Positions 27,845-37,699 are shown, counted from the stretch's first letter. The stretch: 64,000 nucleotides of DNA from Proteus terrae (GCF_003144325.1 NZ_PENS01000005.1:242628-306627), one strand, 5' to 3'. Notes: generated by a model not told the origin, from the sequence alone. Program-made: numbers and translations.

Positions 27845-27958
27845 CTGACGTCAGCGCACATTTTTAAAAGTTAGCTATTGATTTATTGACGGTAATCTCC
27901 AATGATTAATCCTTAACCTCATTATCAGACTGATAGCCAGATATTGCAGGAGGATACA

Positions 27959-28528
27959 ATGAAGCTACGTTGTTTTGATCAGCAAGAGTTACCGTTTATA
28001 TCATGGAATAATCAAAAAGGCACAACGCAAGAAATTGTGTGTTGGCCGGTTAATAATGATTTTTCATGGCGAGCGTGTTTAACCTCTATCGAAGAGAATA
28101 GCTCATTAGGACAGTTCCCTGACATTGAACGGCAAATAGTGCTATTAGAAGGTAATGGCGTCAATTTAAATAGCCCTGGTTTTCTTAGTCATTCCGTTAC
28201 AGACTCTTATCAGCCTTTTGATTTTTCAGGTGATATCCATGTTAAATCTGAACTTATTAAAGGTGGCGTAAAGTGCCTAAATATCATGGTACGTCGGACG
28301 TGTTGGAAAGCAGAAACGACCTTAGTAACACGGCCACTTATTTTGCCTAGTTCTCATGCAGGGTTAATTTATGTCACTCAAGGCGAATGGACTTTAATAG
28401 GCGCGACTTGTCAGCGTTTGTCAAAAGGCCAAGGCGCTTGGTGGTTGCCTGATATTCGTGAAGGTGAAATAAGACCGTTAACCACAAATTGTCAATTATT
28501 ATGGGCAGATATTCGACCACTTAAATAG
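27959..28528 (+). CDS. HutD/Ves family protein
   Basis: One hundred and eighty-nine residues of the HutD/Ves cupin-type family. Characteristic are the PFISWNNQKGTTQEIVCWP opening, WRACLTSIEENSSLGQFPDIERQIVLLEG, and a late HAGLIYVTQGEWTL block. Function is not established. AGGAGG at 27948-27953 fixes the ATG at 27959 over a TTG at 27944. It follows ydcR by 114 bp in the same direction. Confidence 0.85.
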   Translation: MKLRCFDQQELPFISWNNQKGTTQEIVCWPVNNDFSWRACLTSIEENSSLGQFPDIERQIVLLEGNGVNLNSPGFLSHSVTDSYQPFDFSGDIHVKSELIKGGVKCLNIMVRRTCWKAETTLVTRPLILPSSHAGLIYVTQGEWTLIGATCQRLSKGQGAWWLPDIREGEIRPLTTNCQLLWADIRPLK

Positions 28529-28584
28529 AGGCATTTTTGTGGTCAAATACTGACTAGAATAATAAATAGTGCTTAGGATTAAGG

Positions 28585-29196
28585 CTAATTTAAAGCCAGA
28601 TTAATAGCTGCAAAAGTGAGTAATCCTCCTGCAATGCCATCGTTATAGCGGCGACGTTTTTCACTTAAACCACCTTTTAAGCCAATATAAGCAAAAAAGG
28701 TGCCGAGCAGACCATAAATAATTAAGCAAGTCGTGATAAATATCCCAGATAACAGCAATGATTGTGTTGCTACATCATTATGATTATCAATAAAGTTTGG
28801 TAAAATAGCGAGATAAACGAGTAGTCCTTTAGGATTAAGAAAACTGGTTAAAAAACCTTTACGAAATAGATGTGAGGTTTTTGAGGCATCTAGGGCTAAT
28901 TGACCTTTTTTACAGGCTGATATCAGCATTCTGATTGCAAGATAACTAATATAGAACACACCAACCCATTTGAGTAAATGAAATAAAATGGGTGATGCTG
29001 ATACTAAGGCGGCAAGCCCTAACGCACTCAGTAATGCATGGGTTAAATAGCCTGATATAACGCCAGTATTGGCAATCCATGCTGATTTTATACCGCCAGA
29101 TAGCCCTTGAGATGAGATAAAAAGAATATCGGGCCCAGGCGTGCAGATAAGCGGTAGAACAGTCAGTGCGAATAATAATAAAGTGTTAAATTCCAT
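28585..29196 (-). CDS. LysE/RhtB family amino-acid exporter
   Basis: Two hundred and three residues with about six membrane segments. The N-terminal LLLFALTVLPLICTPGPDILFISSQGLSGG carries the family motif near PGPD, and RKGFLTSFLNPKGLLVYLAILPNF is the second conserved block. Exports an amino acid or analogue; substrate unknown. Divergent from an Lrp-family gene 158 bp away, the usual exporter/regulator pairing. Confidence 0.9.
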   Translation of the reverse strand: MEFNTLLLFALTVLPLICTPGPDILFISSQGLSGGIKSAWIANTGVISGYLTHALLSALGLAALVSASPILFHLLKWVGVFYISYLAIRMLISACKKGQLALDASKTSHLFRKGFLTSFLNPKGLLVYLAILPNFIDNHNDVATQSLLLSGIFITTCLIIYGLLGTFFAYIGLKGGLSEKRRRYNDGIAGGLLTFAAINLALN

Positions 29197-29357
29197 CTTT
29201 TCACCTGATAGAGATAGTTTAAGAGAAATATCGTTTTTGCTGTGAAATTTAGCGGAAAGATTATATGATGTTTTCGAAAAAATCGGGTTGCTTTGTTGCT
29301 AACAAAAAGAATTAATTGGCAATAAAATTCCACAAATAGAATTAAGGTTAATCTTTG

Positions 29358-29822
29358 ATGTCAATAAAATTAGATAAGATAGATAAACATATTTTGCAGG
29401 TGCTTCAACGTGATGGCAAAATCCAGAACATTGAACTGGCAAAAGAGGTTGGACTCTCACCTTCTCCTTGTCTTCGTCGCGTGCGTTTACTCGAAGAGTC
29501 TGGTGTGATCACTCGTTATGTTGCTGTATTAGATGGTAGTAAGGTTGATGCAGGGTTATCTTTATTTGCAAGGATTTGGTTTAGAGCACAAGATGCTGAA
29601 ACTATTGAAGAGTTTGTAAAAGCTATCAAGGTATTACCTGAAGTGGTTGAATGTCATTTAATGGCTGGTGAATGTGATGCTCTTATTCGCATCGTTACTA
29701 AAGATTTAGCAACGTATCGTCGTTTTCATGCCGATTATTTAACACAAATTCCAAGCATCCAAAGTATAAAAACAGAAGTACCAATGGAAACAGTAAAAGT
29801 GAGTTTTGCTTTACCACTTTAA
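29358..29822 (+). CDS. Lrp/AsnC family transcriptional regulator
   Basis: One hundred and fifty-four residues. The N-terminal HTH is DKIDKHILQVLQRDGKIQNIELAKEVGLSPSPCLRRVRLLEESG, followed by a RAM ligand domain (VVECHLMAGECDALIRIV). The start is ATG at 29358, 10 nt after AAGG; a TTG just before it is also in frame. It probably controls the divergent LysE-type exporter in response to an amino acid. Confidence 0.92.
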   Translation: MSIKLDKIDKHILQVLQRDGKIQNIELAKEVGLSPSPCLRRVRLLEESGVITRYVAVLDGSKVDAGLSLFARIWFRAQDAETIEEFVKAIKVLPEVVECHLMAGECDALIRIVTKDLATYRRFHADYLTQIPSIQSIKTEVPMETVKVSFALPL

Positions 29823-29881
29823 TTTTCTACACATTTAGATTTAGTTAATTTAAATCATCACACGAGATATTTTTAATAGAG

Positions 29882-29914
29882 AAAGCCTCTAGTTAATTTA
29901 ACGGAGGCTTTTTT
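29882..29914. terminator. Terminator between convergent genes
   Basis: AAAGCCTC (29882-29889) pairs with GAGGCTTT (29904-29911), then TTT. It serves the Lrp gene and possibly the small membrane protein gene on the other strand. Confidence 0.8.
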
Positions 29915-29925
29915 ATAACTGTAAA

Positions 29926-30150
29926 TTAAACTATCCAGCTTTTAATAAACCGATATATCTCGGGTGTATAAAGCAACATACATAAAAATAATGAAGCACC
30001 AATAAAATAGAGCTCAAATGACCAAGTACATAAAGAGACAATAACTAACATTAATAGGGTAAGAATAACGATACAAAGTCGGATCTGAGTGAGTGTAATT
30101 TGACCTGCACAGGATAGTAATTCACCTATTAATTCAAATAGATCAGACAT
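29926..30150 (-). CDS. Small two-helix membrane protein, unknown
   Basis: Seventy-four residues with two hydrophobic stretches (about 22-42 and 46-64) and short charged ends. GGAAGTAAG precedes the ATG on the minus strand. I do not recognise a family. It stands between an Lrp gene and the beta-lactamase gene. Confidence 0.55.
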   Translation of the reverse strand: MSDLFELIGELLSCAGQITLTQIRLCIVILTLLMLVIVSLCTWSFELYFIGASLFLCMLLYTPEIYRFIKSWIV

Positions 30151-30331
30151 CTTACTTCCTTAAAATAAATCCATTTAATAGAAGCCAGTATATTATGCTT
30201 GTTTATTACAGTCTAATTGTTTTGCCTGTATGTTATTTTATTTATATTATTATGTGTGTTTGTAATAATAGAGCCAATTAATAACTCTATTATTACATTT
30301 AATTTCTTATCTAGATTATCAATAAAGAAAT

Positions 30332-31234
30332 TTATTTTGTTTGAGGTGGATTAGATATCTCTTTTGTCACAATTTCAGCAGCTTTAGCAATAATATCTTT
30401 ACGATATTTTGCATCTTGTTCTTGTTGTGTGAAATAAATGACTAAAATTAATGGCGCATGATTTTCAGGCCAAATGACGGCAATATCGTTAGTTGTACCA
30501 TAATCACCACTGCCAGTTTTATCCCCAACAACCCAGTGTTTTGGTAAACCTGCTTTAATACTGTGATCACCCGTTGTATTGCCTTTTAACCAAGTAACAA
30601 GTTGTTGACGTTGAGATTGACCTAGCGCGTCACCTAATGTCAGTGCTTGAAGACTTTTAGCCATTGCAATTGGAGAGGTAGTATCACGAGGATCACCATG
30701 AATTGCTGTATTTAATTCAGGTTCTTTCCGATCTAGGCGATAAGTTACATCATTAATTGAACGTGCAAATTGAGTGACTTTGGCTGGACCTCCTAAATAA
30801 TCTAATATCTTATTCATTGCTGTATTATCGCTATATTGCAATGTAGCAGCACTTAATTCAGCCAGAGTCATTCCTATTGTTAAATGTTTTTCTGTAATAG
30901 GGCTGTAAGCAACTAAGTCAGATTTTTTAATCGTAATATTCTTATCTAATAATCCGGCTTGTTTTTCACTCGCTTTTAAAACGGCAGCAACTGCCATAAC
31001 TTTACTTGTACTTGCCATCGCAAAGCGTTCTTCACCACGGTATATTATTTGTGAGTTATCTTCCGTGTTGATTAATGCCACGCCTAAACGACCTTGGCTA
31101 TATTTTTCAAGCGTATTTAATTGCTCTTCAACTGTATTATTGTTGTCAGCCCATAACATTGGTGATGCTAATAGAGATATTAATGAAACTGCGATCGCGG
31201 CTATTTGGCGAAATGTTGTTTTAAACATAGTCAT
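30332..31234 (-). CDS. hugA: Class A beta-lactamase, HugA/CumA type
   Basis: Periplasmic serine beta-lactamase (cefuroximase) of the Proteus vulgaris/penneri chromosome. It has a signal peptide of about 29 residues (ends SPMLWA) and all class A elements: STSK (75-78), SDN (135-137), EPELN (171-175) and KTGSG (239-243). The sequence follows HugA/CumA closely. ATG codons at 31234 and 31228 are both possible; MFKTTFRQ at 31228 is the described start, giving 298 residues. Divergent from its LysR regulator. Confidence 0.95.
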   Translation of the reverse strand: MTMFKTTFRQIAAIAVSLISLLASPMLWADNNNTVEEQLNTLEKYSQGRLGVALINTEDNSQIIYRGEERFAMASTSKVMAVAAVLKASEKQAGLLDKNITIKKSDLVAYSPITEKHLTIGMTLAELSAATLQYSDNTAMNKILDYLGGPAKVTQFARSINDVTYRLDRKEPELNTAIHGDPRDTTSPIAMAKSLQALTLGDALGQSQRQQLVTWLKGNTTGDHSIKAGLPKHWVVGDKTGSGDYGTTNDIAVIWPENHAPLILVIYFTQQEQDAKYRKDIIAKAAEIVTKEISNPPQTK

Positions 31235-31335
31235 TGTTGCTCATATTAAGTTAATAAAGAAAATCTCAATATAAATAGACAGTTATTGGGTAGATATAGA
31301 GCCGTTTATTTATAAGGTGCAATATCCTATTTAAT

Positions 31336-31363
31336 TGATTTATTGACAATCGATAATAAATCA
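31336..31363. promoter_or_regulatory. Palindromic operator between hugA and its LysR regulator
   Basis: TGATTTATT (31336-31344) and AATAAATCA (31355-31363) are perfect 9-bp inverted arms around a 10-bp centre (GACAATCGAT). It lies 22 bp before the regulator start and about 100 bp before hugA. Position and symmetry fit a LysR binding site acting on both genes. Confidence 0.65.
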
Positions 31364-31384
31364 CCTTAGCCTATAGAAAATCTA

Positions 31385-32278
31385 ATGGCTAAGAATATTA
31401 TGCGAACACATCTCCCCTTAAATGCATTGCGTGCATTTGAAGCTTCTGCAAGACATCTTAATTTCACCAAAGCGGCATTAGAGCTGTATGTCACTCAAGG
31501 TGCTGTTAGCCAACAAGTGAGAATATTAGAAGAGCGACTTGGTGTTGTTCTTTTTAAGCGTTTGCCTAGAGGCTTAGAAATGACGGATGATGCTCAAATC
31601 TTATTTTCTGTATTAACAACAGCTTTTAGTGATATTGAGCGTGTATTTAAGCAATTTGAACGTGGTGAATATCGTGATGTTGTTTCAATTGCGGCTGTCG
31701 GCACATTTGCAGTGGGATGGCTATTACCTAGGTTAGCCGAATTTAGGCAGTTATATCCAAGAATAGAAGTGAATTTAAGAACAAATAATAATGTGGTCAA
31801 TTTGGCTACTGAAGGATTAGATTTTGCTATTCGATTTGGTGAAGGTTTATGGCCATTAACACATAACAAAGCATTATTTTCTGCGCCATTAACGGTATTG
31901 TGTTCATCGGGTACGGCGAAACGTTTACAACATCCAACTGATTTAATAAATGAAAACTTATATCGCTCTTATCGAGAAGATGAGTGGTTACAATGGTTTG
32001 CAAAAGCAGATATGTCGCCTATCAAAATAACGGGCTCTATTTTTGACTCTTCACGCTTAATGATTGAAAGCGCTATTTATGAAGGAGGCGTTGCATTAGC
32101 ACCAGCAAAAATGTTTTCAAGAGAAATTGAAAATGGCCAGTTAGTGCAACCGTTTAAAATAGAAGTTGAAATGGGCAAATATTGGCTAACATATTTAAAA
32201 TCAAAGCCAATGACAGCATCAATGGAAATATTTCAGCAATGGTTAATGAATGAAGCGTTAAAAGAATGCAGTGAGTAA
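31385..32278 (+). CDS. cumR: LysR-family (AmpR-like) regulator of the beta-lactamase
   Basis: Two hundred and ninety-seven residues. The N-terminal HTH is LPLNALRAFEASARHLNFTKAALELYVTQGAVSQQVRILEERLG; the substrate-binding domain has AVGTFAVGWLLPRL and the GGVALAPAKMFSREI block. AmpR-type regulators induce the divergent beta-lactamase in response to cell-wall fragments, and the Proteus protein is known as CumR/HugR. MAKNIMRT is the longest start; MRTHLPLN (31400) is an alternative. Confidence 0.92.
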   Translation: MAKNIMRTHLPLNALRAFEASARHLNFTKAALELYVTQGAVSQQVRILEERLGVVLFKRLPRGLEMTDDAQILFSVLTTAFSDIERVFKQFERGEYRDVVSIAAVGTFAVGWLLPRLAEFRQLYPRIEVNLRTNNNVVNLATEGLDFAIRFGEGLWPLTHNKALFSAPLTVLCSSGTAKRLQHPTDLINENLYRSYREDEWLQWFAKADMSPIKITGSIFDSSRLMIESAIYEGGVALAPAKMFSREIENGQLVQPFKIEVEMGKYWLTYLKSKPMTASMEIFQQWLMNEALKECSE

Positions 32279-32292
32279 TATAAAAATAAAAA

Positions 32293-32314
32293 AGCACTGA
32301 TTAATTTCAGTGCT
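32293..32314. terminator. Hairpin between convergent genes
   Basis: AGCACTGA (32293-32300) and TCAGTGCT (32307-32314) form a perfect 8-bp stem, with an A run on the left and a T-rich stretch on the right. Confidence 0.75.
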
Positions 32315-32348
32315 ATTTGTTATTTTTACTCACAGTATATTTTTTCAA

Positions 32349-33554
32349 TTACAAAGAAAAATGCTCTTTTACTATTATTTCTCTGCCTATTTCAATAGAC
32401 GCTGTTGCAGCTGGTGATGGAGCATTACAAACATGCAGTGAACGTTTACCTTTTACAAAATGGAAATCATCTACTAATTTCCCTTCGCGAGTTAATGCTT
32501 GGGCTCGAACACCGGCAGGGCCCGGATGAATATCTGCTTCGCGTAAATCAGGAATGAGTTTTTGTGCATTTGCGGTAAATAATTTACGTGAATATGAGCG
32601 TCGAAGCTCTGCCATTCCTTCACCTAAATAATTTCCAGCAATTTTCCAAAATCCTTTATAAGTGAGAACTTCGGCGAGATCTTTTAAGTTAATGTCGCTT
32701 TTTTTATAACCTTCACGCTTAAAAGCTAATACCGCATTAGGTCCAACGTCACGATGTCCGTTATACATGCGTGTAAAGTGCACACCTAAGAAAGGAAAAT
32801 CAGGGTTAGGAACAGGGTAGATCAGATGATTTACTAAGTAGTTTTTATTGGTATTAAGCATAAAATATTCACCACGGAATGGGACTATTTTCATACCTGT
32901 GTCATAACCTGCCATTTTAGCAATACGGTCACTAAATAAACCGGCACAATTAATTAACCATCTGCCTATAAATTGGTTATTGGATGTCGTAACCGTGACA
33001 GTGTCATCGGTTTCATTAATTGCTGTAACCGCTTGTCCAAATGCAAATTCGCCACCACGAGATTGAATAATTTCAACGTGTTTTGCTGCAATTTCAGGAT
33101 AATTCACAATACCCGCATCAGGGACTAATAGGGCAGCAATACCATTAACATAAGGCTCTCTGACTTTAAGCTCTGCTTCAGTCATTTTGATAACTTCAAG
33201 TCCGTTTTCAATGCCACGTTGATAAATATTTTCTAAGGCTTGTAACTCTTTTTCATTAGTAGCAACAATGACTTTGCCACAACGATCATAATAGAGATTA
33301 TGTTGTTGGCAAAATGCATACGTTGTGATGTTGCCTTGTTTTGCTAACCTCGCTTTAAGACTCCCTGGCGTGTAATAAATACCAGAATGAACAACATTAC
33401 TGTTATGCCCACTTTGGTGAACAGCGGGGCCAGATTCTTTATCAATCACTAGTAATTTCAGTTCGGGGTGACTCTCTTGTAGTGCACTTGCAACCCCTAA
33501 TCCGACTAATCCCGCACCAATAATAATCACGTCATAAGTCATAATATTATCCAT
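32349..33554 (-). CDS. lhgO: LhgO, L-2-hydroxyglutarate dehydrogenase
   Basis: FAD-dependent, membrane-associated oxidation of L-2-hydroxyglutarate to 2-oxoglutarate with electrons to quinone. It has about 400 residues. IIIGAGLVGLGVASALQESHP is the dinucleotide-binding motif; HQSGHNSNVVHSGIYYTPGSLKA, VPFRGEYF, GVHFTRM and GPNAVLAFKREGY follow E. coli LhgO. MTYDVIIIG at 33542 may be the true start. Last gene of an operon with a TAXI-TRAP transporter and a GntR regulator. Confidence 0.93.
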   Translation of the reverse strand: MDNIMTYDVIIIGAGLVGLGVASALQESHPELKLLVIDKESGPAVHQSGHNSNVVHSGIYYTPGSLKARLAKQGNITTYAFCQQHNLYYDRCGKVIVATNEKELQALENIYQRGIENGLEVIKMTEAELKVREPYVNGIAALLVPDAGIVNYPEIAAKHVEIIQSRGGEFAFGQAVTAINETDDTVTVTTSNNQFIGRWLINCAGLFSDRIAKMAGYDTGMKIVPFRGEYFMLNTNKNYLVNHLIYPVPNPDFPFLGVHFTRMYNGHRDVGPNAVLAFKREGYKKSDINLKDLAEVLTYKGFWKIAGNYLGEGMAELRRSYSRKLFTANAQKLIPDLREADIHPGPAGVRAQALTREGKLVDDFHFVKGKRSLHVCNAPSPAATASIEIGREIIVKEHFSL

Positions 33555-33569
33555 TTTATAAATTTAAAA

Positions 33570-34283
33570 TTAACAGGGTTCTTGTTTTAAGCGCTTTAAT
33601 TTGCCTCTTACATTGGTCAAATGAAGACGCATTCTATGGCTTGTTTCATCGTGATCTTGTTGGCGTATTGACTCGAGAATTGCCTCATGTTCTGCGATAA
33701 CACGCTCTGTTTCTGCCTCTCGCCCTTTATTTTGACTTAATGAATACATTAAGACACCAAGATAAAGCTCATGCATATTATCTAAGATCCTGACAAAAAA
33801 AGGGTTGTGTGCGGCAACCATAATCGAACGATGAAATTGATAATCTTCTTTATGACCAATGCTTTTGTTTTGTCTTGTCGCCAAAACAAAAGCGTCGTGG
33901 GCGTTTTCGATAGCGCGTAATTCTTCTGGTGTTCGACGTAAAGCGGCAATAGCTGCCGCTTCATGTTCAATGACCTCACGCATTTCAAGCAGTGAATCTA
34001 TCTCTTCAGGGCAAGCTATTTCCATAACTAATGGCTCATATTTACTGAGTATAGAATGGTCAATTACACGGCGGCCGCCCCCTTGGCGTGAAGTTACAAT
34101 GCCACTGGCTTCTAAGACACCTAATGCTTCTCTGATGGGGACTCGACTGACGCCAAAGGCGTCAGCAAGTACATTTTCAGAGGGTAACTTTTCACCAATA
34201 GGGTATGTCCCGTTACTAATATTTTGCTTTATCTGCTCAAGAATTTGATGTGACGCTTTTTGGCGTGAGATCTTTTGTATCAT
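33570..34283 (-). CDS. GntR-family (FadR/FCD) regulator
   Basis: Two hundred and thirty-seven residues. An N-terminal winged helix (ISNGTYPIGEKLPSENVLADAFGVSRVPIREALGVLEASGIV) is followed by an all-helical FCD domain with EEIDSLLEMREVIEHEAAAIAA and the FHRSIMVAAHNPFFVRIL metal/ligand region. It sits between the TRAP permease gene (adjacent, no gap) and lhgO (15 bp), so it regulates its own operon, probably through the TTGTATACAA site at 37346. Confidence 0.92.
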   Translation of the reverse strand: MIQKISRQKASHQILEQIKQNISNGTYPIGEKLPSENVLADAFGVSRVPIREALGVLEASGIVTSRQGGGRRVIDHSILSKYEPLVMEIACPEEIDSLLEMREVIEHEAAAIAALRRTPEELRAIENAHDAFVLATRQNKSIGHKEDYQFHRSIMVAAHNPFFVRILDNMHELYLGVLMYSLSQNKGREAETERVIAEHEAILESIRQQDHDETSHRMRLHLTNVRGKLKRLKQEPC

Positions 34284-36251
34284 CTAGTTTTCTCCAGATG
34301 CATGCCTCATATTGGCTAACTGTTTTTTAGACCGTAATAAATGGAATGCACCGGTTAATAGGATCAAGGCGACACCTAAAAGGTCGGTATATAAGCCCGG
34401 TTTAATCATTAGAATTGCCGCTACTGCAAATGCAATACGCTCAAACCACGTTGTTTTAATCATCCAGAAGTTTGCCGTTGCGATACTTAGTGCATAAATT
34501 CCGATTAATGCACTAATAATCATTAATCCAATAGAAAGTACACCTAAATTATCACCTTGCATCAATAAAGCAGGGTTATAAACTAAAATAAATGGAATGA
34601 TAAAACCAGGAAGTGCTAAACGAACTGCATCCCATGATGTTTGCATAGGATCGGCTCTTGCAATACTGGCTGCGGTATAACTTGCTAATGCCACAGGTGG
34701 TGTAATATTGGATAAAGCACCAAACCAGAAAACAAAGAAGTGAGCCGCTAAAGGCATTACACCCGCTTTAATTAAGATAGGTGACACTGTAACAGCTACG
34801 ACAATATATAATGCTGTTGAAGGTAAACCCATACTTAATACAATACACACTAGCATAACGACTAATAAGATCATCCATAATGTGTTATCTGTCATTGAGA
34901 CAATATTAAATGCTAATGTTGCACCGATACCTGTCATTGTAACAACACAGATAATGACACCTATGGCAGCACAAGCGATAGTCACTTGAACAGATCCACG
35001 AGCAGCTTCAGCCAAGGCGTCGGCCACTTTAGTTAACGTCATACGGACTGATTTATCAGGTGTAATCCTGCTTGCAACAATAATGGTTAGAATACCTAAG
35101 AAACCTGCATAAATAGGTGTTTTGCCCACTAATAAGGTGCCAATAACAATAACTAAAGGCAGTAATAATAAACCACGTGCTTTTAATACCGCTTTAACTT
35201 GTGGGATATTCTCTTTACTTAAACCTTTTAATCCTTGTTTTTTAGCTTCGATATCAATCGCCATAATTAATGCTGCGTAATACAACAACGCTGGAATAAT
35301 CGCGGCAATAACAATCGTGGTATAAGAAATCCCTAAAAAGCCCGCCATAATAAATGCGGCAGCACCCATAATAGGTGGCATTATCATACCGCCTGTTGAT
35401 GCAGTTGCTTCTACGGCGCCTGCAAAGCGAGGTGTTAATCCAATGTTTTTCATTAAAGGAATGGTAAAGGTACCAGTTGTCGCTACGTTGGCGACGGCAC
35501 TTCCACTTAATGAACCAGTTAATGCAGACGAAATAACAGCAACTTGGGCAGGACCACCACGACGACGACCCGCAAGAGCAAGTGCTAAATCATTAAATAG
35601 TGCTGTTGCGCCACTCACACTTAAGAACGAGCCAAAAAGAATAAAGACAACAATTGCTGTCGAGGCTGTTGAAAGGGTGATCCCAAAGATACCTTCACTG
35701 GTCATAAATAAGCGGTATAACAATCTTTCTACAGAAAATCCGGCATGACCGAAAATCCCCATAAAATACTGACCAAATAAAGCGTAGATAATGGCAAATG
35801 TAGCAAGTCCTGGAATAAAGTAGCCAGTGGTTCTTCTTGCTGCTTCAAACAGTACAATAATTCCTAATATTGCCATGACATAATCGGTCGTATTTGGAAT
35901 ACTTTTTCTCACAACGTGAAGATCGACATAATTAAAGAAAAAGTAGCCATAACTGATTAATGTTAAAGCAATAAAAAGATAATCCCATCCATTAAATTTA
36001 GGCGTTGAAAAACGCTTAGAGAATGGAAACAAAATAAAACCTAAAATTAAAATACCGCTAAGAAAAATAGTATTACGGTAAAACTCTTGAGTATTTGATA
36101 ATGCGTTGGAATAAATAGCATAAAGCGAAATTAATATTGCAAGAGTTGTGGTAATTTTCAGGTAAATACCTGCAAGTTGGCGATTGCCGGAGCTTGCTTC
36201 TTTATCTAATGCAGGTGGCTCTACCGGAGTTAGGTGGTCATTGTTAGTCAT
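34284..36251 (-). CDS. TAXI-TRAP transporter fused permease (DctQM type)
   Basis: Six hundred and fifty-five residues, many membrane helices. The N-terminal third is the small (DctQ-like) part and the rest the large (DctM-like) channel. Landmarks are TGSLSGSAVANVATTGTFTIPLMK, VEATASTGGMIMPPIMGAAAFIMAGF, and GLPSTALYIVVAV. Sodium-driven uptake of an organic acid delivered by the adjacent binding protein. Its stop abuts the GntR start. Confidence 0.93.
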   Translation of the reverse strand: MTNNDHLTPVEPPALDKEASSGNRQLAGIYLKITTTLAILISLYAIYSNALSNTQEFYRNTIFLSGILILGFILFPFSKRFSTPKFNGWDYLFIALTLISYGYFFFNYVDLHVVRKSIPNTTDYVMAILGIIVLFEAARRTTGYFIPGLATFAIIYALFGQYFMGIFGHAGFSVERLLYRLFMTSEGIFGITLSTASTAIVVFILFGSFLSVSGATALFNDLALALAGRRRGGPAQVAVISSALTGSLSGSAVANVATTGTFTIPLMKNIGLTPRFAGAVEATASTGGMIMPPIMGAAAFIMAGFLGISYTTIVIAAIIPALLYYAALIMAIDIEAKKQGLKGLSKENIPQVKAVLKARGLLLLPLVIVIGTLLVGKTPIYAGFLGILTIIVASRITPDKSVRMTLTKVADALAEAARGSVQVTIACAAIGVIICVVTMTGIGATLAFNIVSMTDNTLWMILLVVMLVCIVLSMGLPSTALYIVVAVTVSPILIKAGVMPLAAHFFVFWFGALSNITPPVALASYTAASIARADPMQTSWDAVRLALPGFIIPFILVYNPALLMQGDNLGVLSIGLMIISALIGIYALSIATANFWMIKTTWFERIAFAVAAILMIKPGLYTDLLGVALILLTGAFHLLRSKKQLANMRHASGEN

Positions 36252-36263
36252 AACTCACTCCTG

Positions 36264-37316
36264 TTATTTATTATTAGTCTGCGTTTGAGCTTCTGGCGGA
36301 ATAAGATAATCAGGGATCTCTAATCCGATTTCTTTGTAGTAGCGGTAAGCCCCTAAATGTAATGGTACAGAAACACCTTTTAATGCATTTTCTGTGGTGA
36401 TGTACTTGGCTGCGCTATGAACTTGATGAACTTCAGGCAGGTTCTCAAACATGGTTTTTGTCAGCTCATAAACTAAATCATTATCAATGCTGGTTGTGGT
36501 CATTAAGATATTAGGTTGAGCAATCGTATTGACCATTTCAGTTTGACGAGGGTAGGTGTTGGCGGGTATTTCAAATCGAAACCATGAATTTGCCACATGA
36601 TTGATATCATCAAGTTGCTTATCTGTGACTTCGAGTAATTTTGCACTGACACCACTTGCATACATATCAGTTACCGCTGAAGCAGGCACACCAGCAGGTA
36701 ATGCGCCACCATCAAGGCGACCATCCCGCATGGCAGAAACCGTATCACCGTATCCAAGATATTCTGGAGTGATATCTTTCTTAGTTAAATTAACGCCTTT
36801 AAGAATAATAATTGTAGATTGTTCAGTACCACTGGCTTGAGGGCCAACAGAAAAACTCGTTGCACGAATATCATCTAATGTGCCTGTTTTCACTTTGTTA
36901 TTCATCAACACAAAGTGTTCGACATTGGGCCATAACATAGAAATTGAACGAAGATTTTTTTCTGGTTTACCTTCAAAATTACGCACACCTTCGTAGGCTT
37001 CTACGGCTAAAAGGCTTTGTAATATTGAAAGTTGAGCTTCATTCTTCTGCATTAAATAGATATTTTCTATTGAGCCAGCAGAAGATTGCCCGGTTACTTG
37101 AACGCCTCTATCCTTAAGATGCGTACTCCATACGTTTGCTAAACCCACTCCCATCGGATAATACGTTCCTCCTGTTGAAGCGGTTGCTACAGAGAGAAAT
37201 TGTTTATTCGCATTCTCTTTTTTGCCGATTACTGCTAATGAGACAACAGCAATAACAGCAACAATACCGATGGCAAGCTTTGTTTTTCTTATTCTCATGA
37301 TGTTGTTCCTGTACAT
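36264..37316 (-). CDS. TAXI-family TRAP solute-binding protein
   Basis: Periplasmic binding protein of about 345-350 residues. A signal anchor (TKLAIGIVAVIAVVSLAVIG) is followed by the TAXI signature in ATASTGGTYYPMGVGLANVWS. Later conserved blocks include SVGPQASGTEQS and GALPAGVPASAVTD. MRIRKTKL at 37298 is an alternative start. First gene of the operon SBP-permease-GntR-lhgO; co-location with lhgO suggests a C5 hydroxy or dicarboxylate substrate. Confidence 0.92.
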   Translation of the reverse strand: MYRNNIMRIRKTKLAIGIVAVIAVVSLAVIGKKENANKQFLSVATASTGGTYYPMGVGLANVWSTHLKDRGVQVTGQSSAGSIENIYLMQKNEAQLSILQSLLAVEAYEGVRNFEGKPEKNLRSISMLWPNVEHFVLMNNKVKTGTLDDIRATSFSVGPQASGTEQSTIIILKGVNLTKKDITPEYLGYGDTVSAMRDGRLDGGALPAGVPASAVTDMYASGVSAKLLEVTDKQLDDINHVANSWFRFEIPANTYPRQTEMVNTIAQPNILMTTTSIDNDLVYELTKTMFENLPEVHQVHSAAKYITTENALKGVSVPLHLGAYRYYKEIGLEIPDYLIPPEAQTQTNNK

Positions 37317-37345
37317 AAAAACGCAGGTGAATGTTTCACACTAAC

Positions 37346-37355
37346 TTGTATACAA
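37346..37355. promoter_or_regulatory. Probable GntR/FCD operator of the TRAP-lhgO operon
   Basis: TTGTATACAA is a perfect 10-bp palindrome 30 bp before the binding-protein gene. FCD-type GntR regulators commonly bind TNGTNNNACNA-type sites, and the operon carries such a regulator. Confidence 0.65.
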
Positions 37356-37699
37356 CATGACAACTTTTATAGAAACAAGGAACGTTAAGAAATTGTGATG
37401 TGACGTAATGAAATTAAAACAAGAAAATAACAATTTGTGATCAACATAGTAATTATGCAATTTTTAATCATAATTATGGTGATAGTCATAAAACACAAAA
37501 GAAAATATCAATAACTTGCTAGAGAAACGATAAAACGAACTAAAAAATAACCTATTTATCGATAATAAAAAATAAAATGAAAAAACAGGGGATCAGAAAA
37601 TCGTTAAATAATCCGATGATGAAGATGGGAAACAGATCATTTTTAGTGTTAATAAAATAAGTAAAGCTTAGCAGTAAAATTGAGTCGTAATTAAAACGC
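37356..37699. other. Gene-free spacer
   Basis: AT-rich, no coding frame, RNA gene or repeat recognised. It presumably carries the TRAP operon promoter near its left end. Confidence 0.4.
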
